From contig JACKAT010000006.1 in NCBI GenBank assembly GCA_020634935.1, positions 1 through 64,000 on the forward strand: a stretch of 64,000 bases of DNA, written 5' to 3'. Numbering within the stretch: position 1 is the first letter of the stretch; each line of letters starts with the position of its first letter. Of this stretch, positions 17,029 to 25,745 are shown one piece after another. Under the pieces are notes generated by a model, which worked only from the letters and a program-made list of their open reading frames with translations, had not been told where the DNA came from and searched no databases. This stretch comes from Anaerolineales bacterium (lineage in GTDB: Bacteria; Chloroflexota; Anaerolineae; 4572-78; J111). The translations under genes were made by a program, and so were the position numbers.

Positions 17029-17661
17029 TTACTCAGGCGAGGGCGTATTGTTAGCTTCTCGCTCTTTAACTTGACGGACAATATCGACCAGCGCTTCGAA
17101 TGGCTGAGCGCCGGAAACCATATATTTGCCTTCGATGATGGTGGCCGGGACGCCCTGAATCCCATAAGCCTGAGCCTGCACCACATCCTGCTCCACCTCG
17201 GCGGCGTAGGTGTGGTTCTTGATCGCGGTCTCGAACTCGGCCCGATCCAGGCCCACTTCTGCGGCGATGTCGGCCAGAATTGCCAAATCACCAAAGTCCC
17301 GATCCTCGATGAAGTGAGCCTTATACATTGCCGCGTGATAGGCTTCGCCTAACCCTTTGGCTTCGGCCAACTTGGCCCCTTCGTGCGCCCATCGTGATTT
17401 GACGCCCCAGCGATGATGAATCATCTCGACACCGAAATTGGCCTGGGCGGTTTGGCGGGTGCGCGGCCAGGCGGCAGCGATGCGTTGTTTGTAATCTTGT
17501 TCCTGAGCGGGGGGCATCGGCGGGGCGTTGAGCGGCCGCAGTTCATAACTTTTCCATTGAATATCAATAGCTTCTACCTGCGCGAGTCGGTCCAAACTGG
17601 CCTTAATCATTAGACACCACGGTCAGACAAAATCGCTCCACACTTCAAATTTTAGAGACAT
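17029..17661 (-). CDS. FrnE/DsbA-family oxidoreductase with in-frame TGA (candidate selenocysteine) at the CxxC site
   Basis: Read from ATG 17661, with GAAGGA 8-11 nt upstream, the frame gives MSLKFEVWSDFV-(TGA)-PWCLMIKASLDRL and continues as a full FrnE-like DsbA protein of 210 residues. Family members have CPWC at exactly this place, so the TGA (17623-17625) replaces the nucleophilic Cys and would give U13-P-W-C16. The rest is intact: the helical insert, then GIQGVPATII with the cis-Pro loop. Just after the TGA, GUCUAA (17615-17610) can pair with UUGGAC (17595-17590) around a 14-nt loop with G second, a plausible weak SECIS. Alternatives are a sequencing error or a recent pseudogene. Sec insertion genes are not in the window. 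It is followed by the M23 and propeller genes. Confidence 0.8.
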
Positions 17662-17753
17662 TATCGTTTCCTTCTCTACTTTTTAGCCCTCAGTCTTAGC
17701 CTCAGCCTTAGCCTGTTGGTAAAGTTATCTACGGTTGATGAGAGATCTTTCTC

Positions 17754-18431
17754 TTACACTTCTGCTACCGGCTGAACACACTCCGGCACATCATGGCCCG
17801 GATTGTTAACCACGGTCGAAACCGGGTAAGCCATCATCTCCTCGGCGGGATAGGGCTTCAGCAGCGCTTGCAGTTGGTCGGGTTTTTGTTCGTTGGGGTC
17901 GAGCCACTGCGCGTAGGCATCACGCGGCAAAATGACGGGCATTCGATTGTGAATGGTGGTCATCAGATCATTGGGTTCGGTGGTTAGGATGGTGCACGAT
18001 AAAATGGTGTCATCCTGCGGCGAGTGCCACACTTCCCACAAGCCGGCAAAGGCAAACGGGACCTGGTCTTCCAGTTGAATGTACATGGGGGTTTTGGATT
18101 TATCCGAGTTGCGACGCCACTCGTAAAAACCGTCGGCCAGCACCAGGCAGCGCCGGCGGCGATAGGCGGTGCGAAACGATGGCTTTTCGGCCAGCGTTTC
18201 CGACCGGGCATTGATCATCCGGTTGCCGATTTTGGGGTCTTTAGCCCAGGAGGGAATCAAGCCCCACTGGAAAAATTCAACTTGATGGCGTTCACTGTTA
18301 GCGATGACGGCCACCGGCTGTGAGGGCGCGATGTTGTACCGAGGTGGCATATCGGTTGGCACGTTGGCGTGATCGACAAACGCCTCGGCCAATTTCTGGG
18401 CAGTTGCCTTTAAAGTGTACCTTCCGCACAT
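17754..18431 (-). CDS. yedK: SOS-response-associated peptidase (SRAP; YedK/HMCES family)
   Basis: ATG at 18431, preceded by GGGGGAAG, places Cys at position 2 (MCGRYTL), as required because Cys2 is the catalytic nucleophile that links to abasic sites. Other family features are RYNIAPSQP, the QWGLIPSWAKDP segment, NARSETLAEKPSFR with the conserved Glu, GFYEWRR, and IHNRMPVIL with the catalytic His. Length (225 aa) fits the family. The product forms a protective thiazolidine crosslink with abasic sites in single-stranded DNA. It is a likely stand-alone gene 92 bp upstream of the DsbA-like gene. Confidence 0.93.
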   Translation of the reverse strand: MCGRYTLKATAQKLAEAFVDHANVPTDMPPRYNIAPSQPVAVIANSERHQVEFFQWGLIPSWAKDPKIGNRMINARSETLAEKPSFRTAYRRRRCLVLADGFYEWRRNSDKSKTPMYIQLEDQVPFAFAGLWEVWHSPQDDTILSCTILTTEPNDLMTTIHNRMPVILPRDAYAQWLDPNEQKPDQLQALLKPYPAEEMMAYPVSTVVNNPGHDVPECVQPVAEV

Positions 18432-18726
18432 AAATCTTCCCCCTAATTTTTCAAACGCTTGTTCCCAGCGATGCAATATGTTACTATCTTTTATACTATC
18501 TAGGGCAAAGAAGCAAATTTGAGTGGATCAGCCCTAGCATAAGTCATTAATCTCAGATTTGCTTAACCCCATTTGGGTAGAATATCATGGGAGGGTACAT
18601 CAGTAAAAAAAACCTTCTATCTGGGTGATTGGCGCTTTGGTTTAAATGAAGACCGCTGAAACCCCAGTCGCTTGGTCTGCTGAAACAGAAATCGACAAGA
18701 TTTCGAGACTACAGGAGCATCTCATC

Positions 18727-19623
18727 ATGACAACGCATCCCAAAATTGGTCTAGTATTAGGCGGCGGCGGCAGCCGGGGACTGGCTCACGTCGGGGTTCT
18801 AAAAGTTTTTGTACGCGAGCAGATCCCGATCGATTTTATTGTGGGTACGAGTATGGGCGGCATCGTGGGCGTCTTATTCGCGCTGGGCTATCATCCCGTC
18901 GAGATCGGACAAGGCATTAGCCGGCTGCAGCAGAACTCCCTCTTCAACCTATCGAGTTTAACTGCTCGCTCTCGCCAGCAGCGAGTCCGCGATAATCTGT
19001 CTGAGATTTTAGATGGCAAAACTTTTGCCGATTTGTCTATTCCGGTCACGCTAATGGCGGTCGATATGTGTCACGGCCAGGAAGTGATGCTCACTCAGGG
19101 CGAACTGGTGCCTGCCCTGCTCGCTTCGAGCGCCGTGCCTGGCGCGTTCCCCCCGGTCCACCTCAACGGGCAGGAACTGGCCGATGGCGGTGTGCTGGAC
19201 AGTTTGGCCACCCACGTGGCCTTCAAACAGGGCGCCGACAAAGTCATTGCGGTTGATGTCTACCCGGAGCTGGAAAAAGACAACCCCTGGACCGATCCGT
19301 TTAGCGGGATTCTCGGCCTTGAACTGCCGACCGTCTTCAACGGCAATGGCGCTAAAAAACAAAAGCCGCCGTCACTGCCGGCGGCGCTGTGGCGCTCGGT
19401 GCGGGTTATTACCTGGTATCTACACCAGCAGCGCCTCGAAAATCACCCCCCCGATATTTTGATGCGTCCTGATGTCGATAGTTACGCTTCGCTCGATTTC
19501 CGGGAAATCGACCTGCCCATTCAGGCCGGCGTCGAAGAAGCCGAGCGCCACCTTGACGCGCTGCGGTCCCTGGCCGGCGATAGACGGGTTGAATATAACT
19601 TTGAAATCACGTTGGAATATTAA
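18727..19623 (+). CDS. Patatin-like phospholipase (RssA-like)
   Basis: ATG at 18727, with AGGAG about 9 nt upstream, gives 298 residues; an upstream in-frame ATG at 18646 lacks a ribosome site. The oxyanion loop GGGGSRG (12-18), nucleophile elbow GTSMG (Ser42) and catalytic Asp in LADGG are all present, so an active serine acyl hydrolase is expected. The stop TAA (19621-19623) lies inside the ATTAA target duplication of the MITE that follows directly. A second patatin, with a cNMP domain, is at 23984. Confidence 0.9.
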   Translation: MTTHPKIGLVLGGGGSRGLAHVGVLKVFVREQIPIDFIVGTSMGGIVGVLFALGYHPVEIGQGISRLQQNSLFNLSSLTARSRQQRVRDNLSEILDGKTFADLSIPVTLMAVDMCHGQEVMLTQGELVPALLASSAVPGAFPPVHLNGQELADGGVLDSLATHVAFKQGADKVIAVDVYPELEKDNPWTDPFSGILGLELPTVFNGNGAKKQKPPSLPAALWRSVRVITWYLHQQRLENHPPDILMRPDVDSYASLDFREIDLPIQAGVEEAERHLDALRSLAGDRRVEYNFEITLEY

Positions 19624-19755
19624 TATGAGCTACGCAGTTGGGTATATCGCCCAAAGGTGACAGTCACTTTTTGATTAGGATGCGTGTCTGTTTGGCCCTA
19701 GCAGGTCGATTTATTACAATCAAGTGACTGTCACCTTGTGAACTCATAAGTTCTA
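19624..19755 (+). mobile_element. 132-bp MITE, copy A
   Basis: The element runs from TATGAGCTACGCAGTT to a right end reading ATAAGTTCTA. It contains an inner inverted repeat AGGTGACAGTCACTT (19655-19669) / AAGTGACTGTCACCT (19722-19736). It is flanked by the 5-bp direct repeat ATTAA (19619-19623 and 19756-19760). It has the same length and organisation as copies B and C and encodes no protein, so it depends on a transposase elsewhere. Confidence 0.85.
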
Positions 19756-19761
19756 ATTAAT

Positions 19762-20403
19762 TCACTCCCACACCGGTGCGTCACATTTAATCGCTAAACT
19801 TTCCATCGAATTTTTGTAGGCGGCCATCGTCGCTTCGACCGAGCCTTGCCAGTAAATCGGTTCGCCGATAAAGACGTCGCAAAAAAAGGGAACCAGCACA
19901 AAATCCCCTTTCGGCAGCGACTTGCCCAGCCCGTGCATGAAGACCGGCACAATCGGCACAGCCGGATGCCGCTCCGCCAGGCGCGAAATGCCCGATTTAA
20001 AGCTGTTCATAATCTCCGGCAGGCCGCGCGATCCCTCTGGAAAAATAATCAAAATATCGCCCCGTTCCAGCGCCTCGGAACTCGTGGCCAGCGGATCGTC
20101 GCTGGGATCTTTTTTCTGGCGCTCGATCGGAATGATGCCGATCACGTTTAGACTGAACCAGGCCATGACCGGATTACTCAAAAAGTAGTCGGCCGCCGCC
20201 ACGGGATGAACCCGATTGATTTTAGAAATAGGCCAGAGTGACAGCAGCGTCAACGTATCGAGGTGGCTGTTGTGGTTGGGAGCGATAATCGCCGGGCCGG
20301 TTAGCGGCAGCCGGCGCTTGTCGAACACATTGAGACCGATGATAATCATGATCAACGGCCTGACGATACACACAAAGAAAAAAATCCGCAGCAGTGTTGC
20401 CAT
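19762..20403 (-). CDS. plsC: 1-acylglycerol-3-phosphate acyltransferase (PlsC/LPLAT family)
   Basis: A 213-residue membrane acyltransferase. An N-terminal hydrophobic helix precedes the catalytic HX4D motif NHNSHLD (43-49) and the substrate motif FPEGSRG (121-127). The family acylates lysophosphatidate to phosphatidate in phospholipid synthesis. It begins 9 bp after the cdsA stop, with AGAAGG in the cdsA end as ribosome site, so the two genes form an operon making phosphatidate and then CDP-diacylglycerol. Exact acyl acceptor is inferred from context. Confidence 0.9.
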   Translation of the reverse strand: MATLLRIFFFVCIVRPLIMIIIGLNVFDKRRLPLTGPAIIAPNHNSHLDTLTLLSLWPISKINRVHPVAAADYFLSNPVMAWFSLNVIGIIPIERQKKDPSDDPLATSSEALERGDILIIFPEGSRGLPEIMNSFKSGISRLAERHPAVPIVPVFMHGLGKSLPKGDFVLVPFFCDVFIGEPIYWQGSVEATMAAYKNSMESLAIKCDAPVWE

Positions 20404-20412
20404 AGATGCCTT

Positions 20413-21357
20413 CTAAGGATACAAATAGGTGATCATATGATAAAAAAGTGGGGCGGTATAGACTAAGCTGTCAATTCGATTTAACATCCCACCGTGGCCG
20501 GGCGTCATCGTGCCACGGTCCTCAAACTCGAGGTCGCGCTTAATCGCCGTAAAGACAATATAACCGATTAGCCCCGTAATAGCCACTAGCCCGCCCAACC
20601 CAATGGCCTCGATGCTAGAAAAAGGGGTCAACCAGGGAGCCAGCAGCCAGGCCGTCAGGACCGTTAAGCCGATCCCGCCGATCAGCCCGGACCAGGTGCG
20701 CGAGGCGCTGAGCTTGGGAATGACTTTACGATGGCGGGTAATCCCACCAAAAATGAACTGGGCGGCGTCGTTGACCTGAACCAGGACCACCAAAAAAAAG
20801 GCCAAGCCGATCCCCCCTGCCGCCGGGTTCAGCGAGTTCGGCAGCACCAACAGAAACGCCAGATGACTCAGGCTGAAAACGGCCGTCATAATGATCCAGA
20901 TAAGCAAACTTAGGGCGCGTAAAAAACCGGTCGGTTGGCTAATCAGCGTCATCGGCAGCGGCAGGAATAGAAACACGTACACCGGAATAAAAACCACAAA
21001 CATGCCGTACCAGCCGACCCAAATCCAGTAAAATTGCAGCGGGATCGTCAGATAGGCGAAAAATAAAACCCGCCGGTCGGCCCGGCGGCTGGGCGTAATC
21101 GACAAAAATTCCTTGAGCGCCAGAAAACAGATGAAGGCGATGAGGATTAATAGAAATTTATCACCGATAACCACGCCGGCTAAAAACCCAAACACGATGA
21201 CCCACCAAAACCGGATCTTTGACTCTAATTTATCTAACTCCAGGTCGGGTCCAAGTCGTTCCAAAACCGGCAGTAAAATAAAATGAACAAATAAAAGAAG
21301 CGCGATTATCGCGCTAATGACTGCAACCAACTGGGGATACCTAAAAAGGCTCAACAT
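20413..21357 (-). CDS. cdsA: Phosphatidate cytidylyltransferase (CDP-diacylglycerol synthase)
   Basis: A 314-residue polytopic protein with about eight helices. The C-terminal CTP-transferase signature is recognisable: SASRTWSGLIGG, then KRDLEFEDRGTMTPGHGGMLNRIDSL with the conserved Lys-Arg, Asp and GHGGxxDR-like block (here GGMLNRID). It converts phosphatidate and CTP to CDP-diacylglycerol at the membrane. It is upstream of plsC on the minus strand. A terminator-like hairpin at 21421-21447 lies in its leader. Confidence 0.92.
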   Translation of the reverse strand: MLSLFRYPQLVAVISAIIALLLFVHFILLPVLERLGPDLELDKLESKIRFWWVIVFGFLAGVVIGDKFLLILIAFICFLALKEFLSITPSRRADRRVLFFAYLTIPLQFYWIWVGWYGMFVVFIPVYVFLFLPLPMTLISQPTGFLRALSLLIWIIMTAVFSLSHLAFLLVLPNSLNPAAGGIGLAFFLVVLVQVNDAAQFIFGGITRHRKVIPKLSASRTWSGLIGGIGLTVLTAWLLAPWLTPFSSIEAIGLGGLVAITGLIGYIVFTAIKRDLEFEDRGTMTPGHGGMLNRIDSLVYTAPLFYHMITYLYP

Positions 21358-21420
21358 CGATGCCCTTTCTCATTTGCTTCATAATGAAAATGATTTGCCT
21401 CTTGGCTCAAATTTTTAATT

Positions 21421-21447
21421 AAAGGCAGGTCACGGCCACCTGCCTTT
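21421..21447. promoter_or_regulatory. Terminator-like hairpin in the cdsA leader
   Basis: AAAGGCAGGT (21421-21430) and ACCTGCCTTT (21438-21447) form a perfect 10-bp stem with a 7-nt loop, lying 64 bp upstream of the cdsA start. Read on the minus strand it is followed by AATTAAAAATTT. No gene ends here in either direction, so attenuation of cdsA or a decayed gene end are the options. Confidence 0.45.
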
Positions 21448-21556
21448 TACATAATTTCTAAAGGACTTAAGTGTACTCCTTTTTTAGCTGTCTATCAAGC
21501 CCGAAAAAACGATTTCCGTACACCTACCGGAATGTGCTACAATAGAGCTGGCATTT

Positions 21557-21688
21557 TATGAGTTACCGAGTTCAAAAGGTGACAGTCACTTGGGCATCAT
21601 AAATCGACTTGTTTGGGCTTAACAGGTGGACACTTTCGGCAAGAAATGACTGGCACCTGGTTCGTTACACCCAACGGCATCAGTCCTA
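21557..21688 (-). mobile_element. 132-bp MITE, copy B (inverted relative to A and C)
   Basis: The element is 132 bp. Its ends are TATGAGTTACCGAGTT on the left and ...CAGTCCTA on the right, with inner arms AGGTGACAGTCACTT and a diverged AATGACTGGCACCT. It is flanked by the 5-bp direct repeat CATTT (21552-21556 and 21689-21693). It lies 30 bp upstream of the hemW start and so replaces most of that gene's upstream region. Confidence 0.85.
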
Positions 21689-21718
21689 CATTTATTAAAC
21701 GCAACGAAACGGATCGAT

Positions 21719-22930
21719 ATGCATCTAAAACCAACTGACCTCCTTGGCCTGTACATCCATATCCCCTGGTGTCCCACCCGCTGTATCTATTGCGATTTCA
21801 ATACCTACATCGACGGCGATCTCGATTTGAAATCAGGCTATCAGGCGGCCCTCATGCGTGAAATTCGCGAGACCGGCGCGGCGCTCAAGCGGCCCCGGCT
21901 CGATACGATTTTCTTCGGCGGCGGCACCCCAACCACGCTGTCGGCCGAGCAGCTTGTTAAGTTCATTGATGTGGTCAAATCCAGCTTCGATCTCCAGCCC
22001 AACGCCGAAATTACCACCGAAGCCAACCCCGGCACGCTGTCGCTCGAATACTTACAAACACTGCGCCAGGGCGGCGTCAACCGGCTGTCGATGGGGGTGC
22101 AGAGTTTCAGCGACTATGAGCTAAAGTTTCTGAGCCGGTTGCACAACAGCCGCGAGGCCCGTAAAGCGGTTGAGAACGCCCGCTCGGCCGGTTTCGACAA
22201 CCTCAACCTCGATCTGATTTTTAACCTCCCCCAACAATCGCTCGATCAGTGGCAGTTCAATTTAGATGAAGCGCTCAAACTTGAGCCTGATCATCTGTCC
22301 ATCTACTCCCTCATCATCGAACCGGGTACGCCCCTCTACCGGCAGGTCGTGCAAGGCAACGTGCCTCAGCCGGATGACGACGTGGCCGCCGATATGTACG
22401 CCGCCACGATGGATACCTTGGGCCAGGCCGGCTATGCCCACTACGAGATTTCCAACTGGGCGAAAACTGACGGCGAACTGACCTGGCAGTCGCCGGAATT
22501 GGCCTCGGCCCACAACCTGATTTATTGGCGCAACCAGCCCTACCTGGGGTTAGGTGCCGGCGCGTACGGCACCGTCAACGGCCAGCGCTGGGCCAACGTC
22601 AAACGCCCGCAGAGCTACATCGGCCGGGTCGATACCGGGGCCGGATTGGGCCTGGCTCGCGATGAGGAGACAGTGGAGACTATTTCCCCGGAAATCGCCA
22701 TGACTGAACACATGATGCTGGGCTTGCGACTGGTGCGTGAGGGTGTCAGCGCCCAGGAATTTGAAGCACGCTTTGGCGTCGCCTTAGAGACACGCTACCC
22801 CCAGGCCGTGGCTTATGGCCTGGACCGTGGCCTAACCGAATGGATCGACTCGCCCACCGGCCCCCGCCTACGGCTAACCCCATCGGGCCGATTTGTGGCG
22901 AATCAAGTGGTTGTTCAATTTATGGATTGA
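21719..22930 (+). CDS. hemW: HemW-like radical SAM protein (coproporphyrinogen dehydrogenase-like)
   Basis: A 403-residue radical SAM protein. C18-X3-C22-X2-C25 (IPWCPTRCIYCDF) binds the 4Fe-4S cluster. GGGTPTTL, the TTEANPGTL block, NRLSMGVQSF and the NLDLIFNLPQQ segment are HemN/HemW-type. The presence of CxYCDF and the shorter N-terminus favour HemW, a heme chaperone, over the oxidase HemN; activity is inferred from the family. ATG at 21719 lies 30 bp after MITE copy B. Confidence 0.9.
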   Translation: MHLKPTDLLGLYIHIPWCPTRCIYCDFNTYIDGDLDLKSGYQAALMREIRETGAALKRPRLDTIFFGGGTPTTLSAEQLVKFIDVVKSSFDLQPNAEITTEANPGTLSLEYLQTLRQGGVNRLSMGVQSFSDYELKFLSRLHNSREARKAVENARSAGFDNLNLDLIFNLPQQSLDQWQFNLDEALKLEPDHLSIYSLIIEPGTPLYRQVVQGNVPQPDDDVAADMYAATMDTLGQAGYAHYEISNWAKTDGELTWQSPELASAHNLIYWRNQPYLGLGAGAYGTVNGQRWANVKRPQSYIGRVDTGAGLGLARDEETVETISPEIAMTEHMMLGLRLVREGVSAQEFEARFGVALETRYPQAVAYGLDRGLTEWIDSPTGPRLRLTPSGRFVANQVVVQFMD

Positions 22931-22970
22931 TCAATACACCACAAAACAAAACAAACCGTGCAACGACAAG

Positions 22971-23075
22971 TGGAGCGACAAAGCTTGCTTTGTCAACAAG
23001 CGGAGCAACAAAGCTTGCTTTGTTATTCTCCATAGGGTCAAAGTAAACTTTGACGCTCCAGACCTTTATTTTCAG
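22971..23075. repeat. TGGAGCG palindromic repeat, locus 1
   Basis: It opens TGGAGCGACAAAGC, contains two ACAAAGCTTGCTTTGT palindromes, then GTCAAAGTAAACTTTGAC, and closes CGCTCCAGACC. It therefore has TGGAGCG/CGCTCCA outer ends. It lies between hemW and the uracil-DNA glycosylase gene. Related copies are at 28580, 33331, 53850 and 58930. Confidence 0.8.
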
Positions 23076-23128
23076 CGTAGCGGCGGTCGGCGGTCAACCG
23101 GCGGCGGTCGCGCTTGAGGAGAAACTCA

Positions 23129-23836
23129 TTGTCAACTGAAACCATTTCCGCCCAATGGCAGAGTCTAAACCACGATATCACTACCTGCCGCGCTTGCCCT
23201 CGCTTAGTGGCGTGGCGCGAGCAGGTGGCCCGCGAGAAGCGCCGCGCCTATCGCGATTCCGATTACTGGGGGCGACCCGTTCCCGGCTTTGGCGACCGCC
23301 GGGCCAGATTATTAGTGATCGGCCTGGCCCCCGGCGCGCACGGGGCCAATCGTACCGGCCGCGTCTTCACCGGCGACGGCTCCGGCGACTTTTTATACGA
23401 AGCCCTCTACGAAGCCGGTTTTGCCAGCCAACCGACGTCCCGCCATCAAGATGACGGCATGGTCTTAACCGATGCCTTTATCACCGCCGCGGGGCGCTGC
23501 GCGCCGCCGGCCAATCGCCCCACCGCCGACGAGTTGAACACCTGCCGCCCCTTCCTGGCCCGCGAACTCCAATTGATGCCGCAAATCGAGGTAATCGTGA
23601 CGCTGGGGCTCGTGGCTTTCGATAGCTGTCGCCGCGTGCTGGGTGAGTTGGGCTATAAATTCCCTCGCTTGAAATTCGGCCACGCGCTGCACTATCCGCC
23701 CGCCATGACCCACCCGCAGCTCCCCCATATCCTGACCTGCTACCACCCCAGCCGCCAAAATACCAACACCGGCCGGCTAACCCAAACCATGCTGAATGAG
23801 GTTTTCAAGCAAGCCCGCTCGCTGCTCTCTAGCTAA
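23129..23836 (+). CDS. Type-5 uracil-DNA glycosylase (UdgB-like)
   Basis: TTG at 23129, with GAGGAG 8 nt upstream, is preferred over the upstream in-frame TTG at 23114, which would put the ribosome site inside the gene. The 235-residue protein has CRACPRL for the Fe-S cluster, motif A GLAPGAHGANRTGR, and the C-terminal TCYHPSRQNTNTGRL block characteristic of family 5. Family-5 enzymes remove uracil and other deaminated or damaged bases and carry a 4Fe-4S cluster. The gene stands alone between repeats. Confidence 0.9.
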   Translation: MSTETISAQWQSLNHDITTCRACPRLVAWREQVAREKRRAYRDSDYWGRPVPGFGDRRARLLVIGLAPGAHGANRTGRVFTGDGSGDFLYEALYEAGFASQPTSRHQDDGMVLTDAFITAAGRCAPPANRPTADELNTCRPFLARELQLMPQIEVIVTLGLVAFDSCRRVLGELGYKFPRLKFGHALHYPPAMTHPQLPHILTCYHPSRQNTNTGRLTQTMLNEVFKQARSLLSS

Positions 23837-23983
23837 GGATCGGGAATTAAATAACGCCCCGAGATTTGGGTCGCTTCAATCGCCTTATCTCCCCATCTCC
23901 CATCTCCTAATCAGTACCACAGTCTGATGTTCATTCGCCTTTCGATATGCTACAATGAGTTGAATACCGAGTAGCTATCGACA

Positions 23984-25630
23984 ATGATAATGAACCCACT
24001 TGCCCCCACCCAAATGCTTAAAAACATTCCTCTGTTCAAAAATCTGGCCGAGGATGATTTGGCGCTGGTCGCAACCCAACTCTACCGCGAAAGTTACCCC
24101 AAGGGCGCCACCGTCTTCAACAAAGGCGATTTTGGCGACACACTCTACCTGATCGAGTCGGGGCAGGTGGCAGTGGTCGGTGAAGATAGCAAAGAGACCA
24201 TCGCCTTTTTGGGGCCGGGCAGCTTTGTCGGCGAGATTTCGCTGCTGTTAGCCAGCCCGCGGTCGGCCACCTTGCAAGTCATGCTCGATGCCCGCATGTG
24301 GACCTTGAGCAAGACCAGTTTCGAGCGGCTCATCAACACCCGCCCGGCCATTGCCCTGGAGATGATGCGCGAGATGAGCAAGCGACTGGTAACAACGACC
24401 CAGGGCCGGCAAGAACGGTCTCATCACCGCCGGATTACGGCCGTTTTTGGCAGCCAGGCGTTGGACCTGGCCCGCGCCCTCTCTGCCGAGTTGAACTCGC
24501 CCATTGGGGTACTGGTCTTGCCCGGCGCTCAGGCCGCCGTTGAAGCGACGCCAAGCCGGAGTGTCAGGCCCATCCCTGCCCATAACCTGACCGCTGCGAC
24601 CCTGGCCGAGCAGCTTAGCCATCAGGTGGAGTTGTTCAAACACGTGCTGGTCGTCATGCCCAACCAATTCGATCCTATCGCCGACAAAGCGCTTGAACTG
24701 GCCGATACGGTCGTGAGCATTGGCGCCTTACCGGCCTGGTTTTTACCGGCGGGCCGGTCCGACTTGTGGACCACCACCGGTTCAGCCAGCGATCTGGCCC
24801 GGCTGGCCCGGCGGCTAGTCAATCGGACCATCGGACTGGCGCTGTCAAGCGGCGGCTCGCGGGGATTAGCCCACATCGGCGTGATGAAGGTGCTGTTGGA
24901 GGAGAATATCCCTATCGACATGATCGCCGGCACCAGCGCTGGCGCGTTATTCGGCGCGCTCTATGCTCTGGGCTGGAGCATCGAGCGGTTGATCGCCTTT
25001 GGCGATGAGCTGAAATCGGCTACCAAAATTTCCAACTGGGATTTTAACTTCCCGCCGCGGACAGCCCTGGTCAAAGGGCGCATTGCCCGGGACAAACTCA
25101 TCGCCAGATGGGTGAACAACAAGAATTTTGAGGATGCCCAAACCCCCATATATATGGTCGCGACCGATGCCTATACCGGCGAAGAGATTGTCTTTGACTC
25201 AGGCCCGCTGGCCGATGCTATCCGGGCCAGCCTCAGCATCCCGGTGCTGACCGAGCCGTGGTACTACCGGGGGCGCTATCACCTCGACGGCGGCATTGTC
25301 AACCCCTTGCCTTCCAGTGTTCTGCACAAACGCGGGGCTGACATCATTATTGGTTCCAGCGTGGTTCAGCCGATGGGCCAATCCTACCAGGGTGACACTC
25401 ACAAGATGCCGACCATGATGCAGACCATTTCTAATGTCTTTAGCGCGATGGAAGCTGAAGCGATTGAGAAAGAATACGACTATATCGACGTGTTGATCCA
25501 GCATCGCGTTTCAGCCGGCCACGCGCTCGATTTCGATCAGGCTACTAGCTTGATTGAATTGGGCGAACAAACCGCCCGTGACATGCTCCCGGCCATCAAA
25601 ACCGCTCTGGCCGTAACCCCGGCCGGCTAG
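23984..25630 (+). CDS. Cyclic-nucleotide-binding domain fused to patatin-like phospholipase (NTE-like)
   Basis: A 548-residue protein. Residues about 15-135 form a cNMP-binding beta-roll (GDFGDTLYLIESG, then GSFVGEISLL...RSATLQ). A middle Rossmann-like part (150-260) follows. The patatin domain has oxyanion loop SSGGSRG (288-294), nucleophile elbow GTSAG (Ser318) and catalytic Asp in YHLDGGIVN. This order is that of the NTE/YlbK-like family, a membrane-associated lysophospholipase perhaps gated by a nucleotide. Start could also be the ATG two codons later. A strong hairpin follows its stop. Confidence 0.9.
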   Translation: MIMNPLAPTQMLKNIPLFKNLAEDDLALVATQLYRESYPKGATVFNKGDFGDTLYLIESGQVAVVGEDSKETIAFLGPGSFVGEISLLLASPRSATLQVMLDARMWTLSKTSFERLINTRPAIALEMMREMSKRLVTTTQGRQERSHHRRITAVFGSQALDLARALSAELNSPIGVLVLPGAQAAVEATPSRSVRPIPAHNLTAATLAEQLSHQVELFKHVLVVMPNQFDPIADKALELADTVVSIGALPAWFLPAGRSDLWTTTGSASDLARLARRLVNRTIGLALSSGGSRGLAHIGVMKVLLEENIPIDMIAGTSAGALFGALYALGWSIERLIAFGDELKSATKISNWDFNFPPRTALVKGRIARDKLIARWVNNKNFEDAQTPIYMVATDAYTGEEIVFDSGPLADAIRASLSIPVLTEPWYYRGRYHLDGGIVNPLPSSVLHKRGADIIIGSSVVQPMGQSYQGDTHKMPTMMQTISNVFSAMEAEAIEKEYDYIDVLIQHRVSAGHALDFDQATSLIELGEQTARDMLPAIKTALAVTPAG

Positions 25631-25639
25631 GTAACTGGG

Positions 25640-25698
25640 CGGCTAAAGCCGTTACTACAAAGCCCTAGCGTTCGTAGTAACGGCTTTAGTCGTTTTTT
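25640..25698 (+). terminator. GTAGTAACGGC palindrome acting as terminator for the cNMP-patatin gene
   Basis: CGGCTAAAGCCGTTACTAC (25640-25658) and GTAGTAACGGCTTTAGTCG (25674-25692) pair almost perfectly, followed by TTTTTT (25693-25698). It is 10 bp after the stop. It belongs to the dispersed repeat family also seen at 39900 and 53980. Confidence 0.8.
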
Positions 25699-25745
25699 AA
25701 CTCAGCCTGTAACTGACCATCTTCTTTAAGTTTATCACTCGCCTC

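Noticed and set aside
16983..17294. N-terminal extension of the M23 gene
   Set aside because: The extra 104 codons overlap the DsbA-like gene, lack family similarity, and precede a clean signal peptide at 16982.
17029..17610. DsbA-like protein starting at the ATG after the TGA
   Set aside because: This start would remove the first beta strand and the entire active site; the upstream ATG with a ribosome site and family-like residues is better.
22893..23117. 74-codon plus-strand ORF with DKACFV repeats
   Set aside because: The repeated residues are the translation of the TGGAGCG palindromic element.
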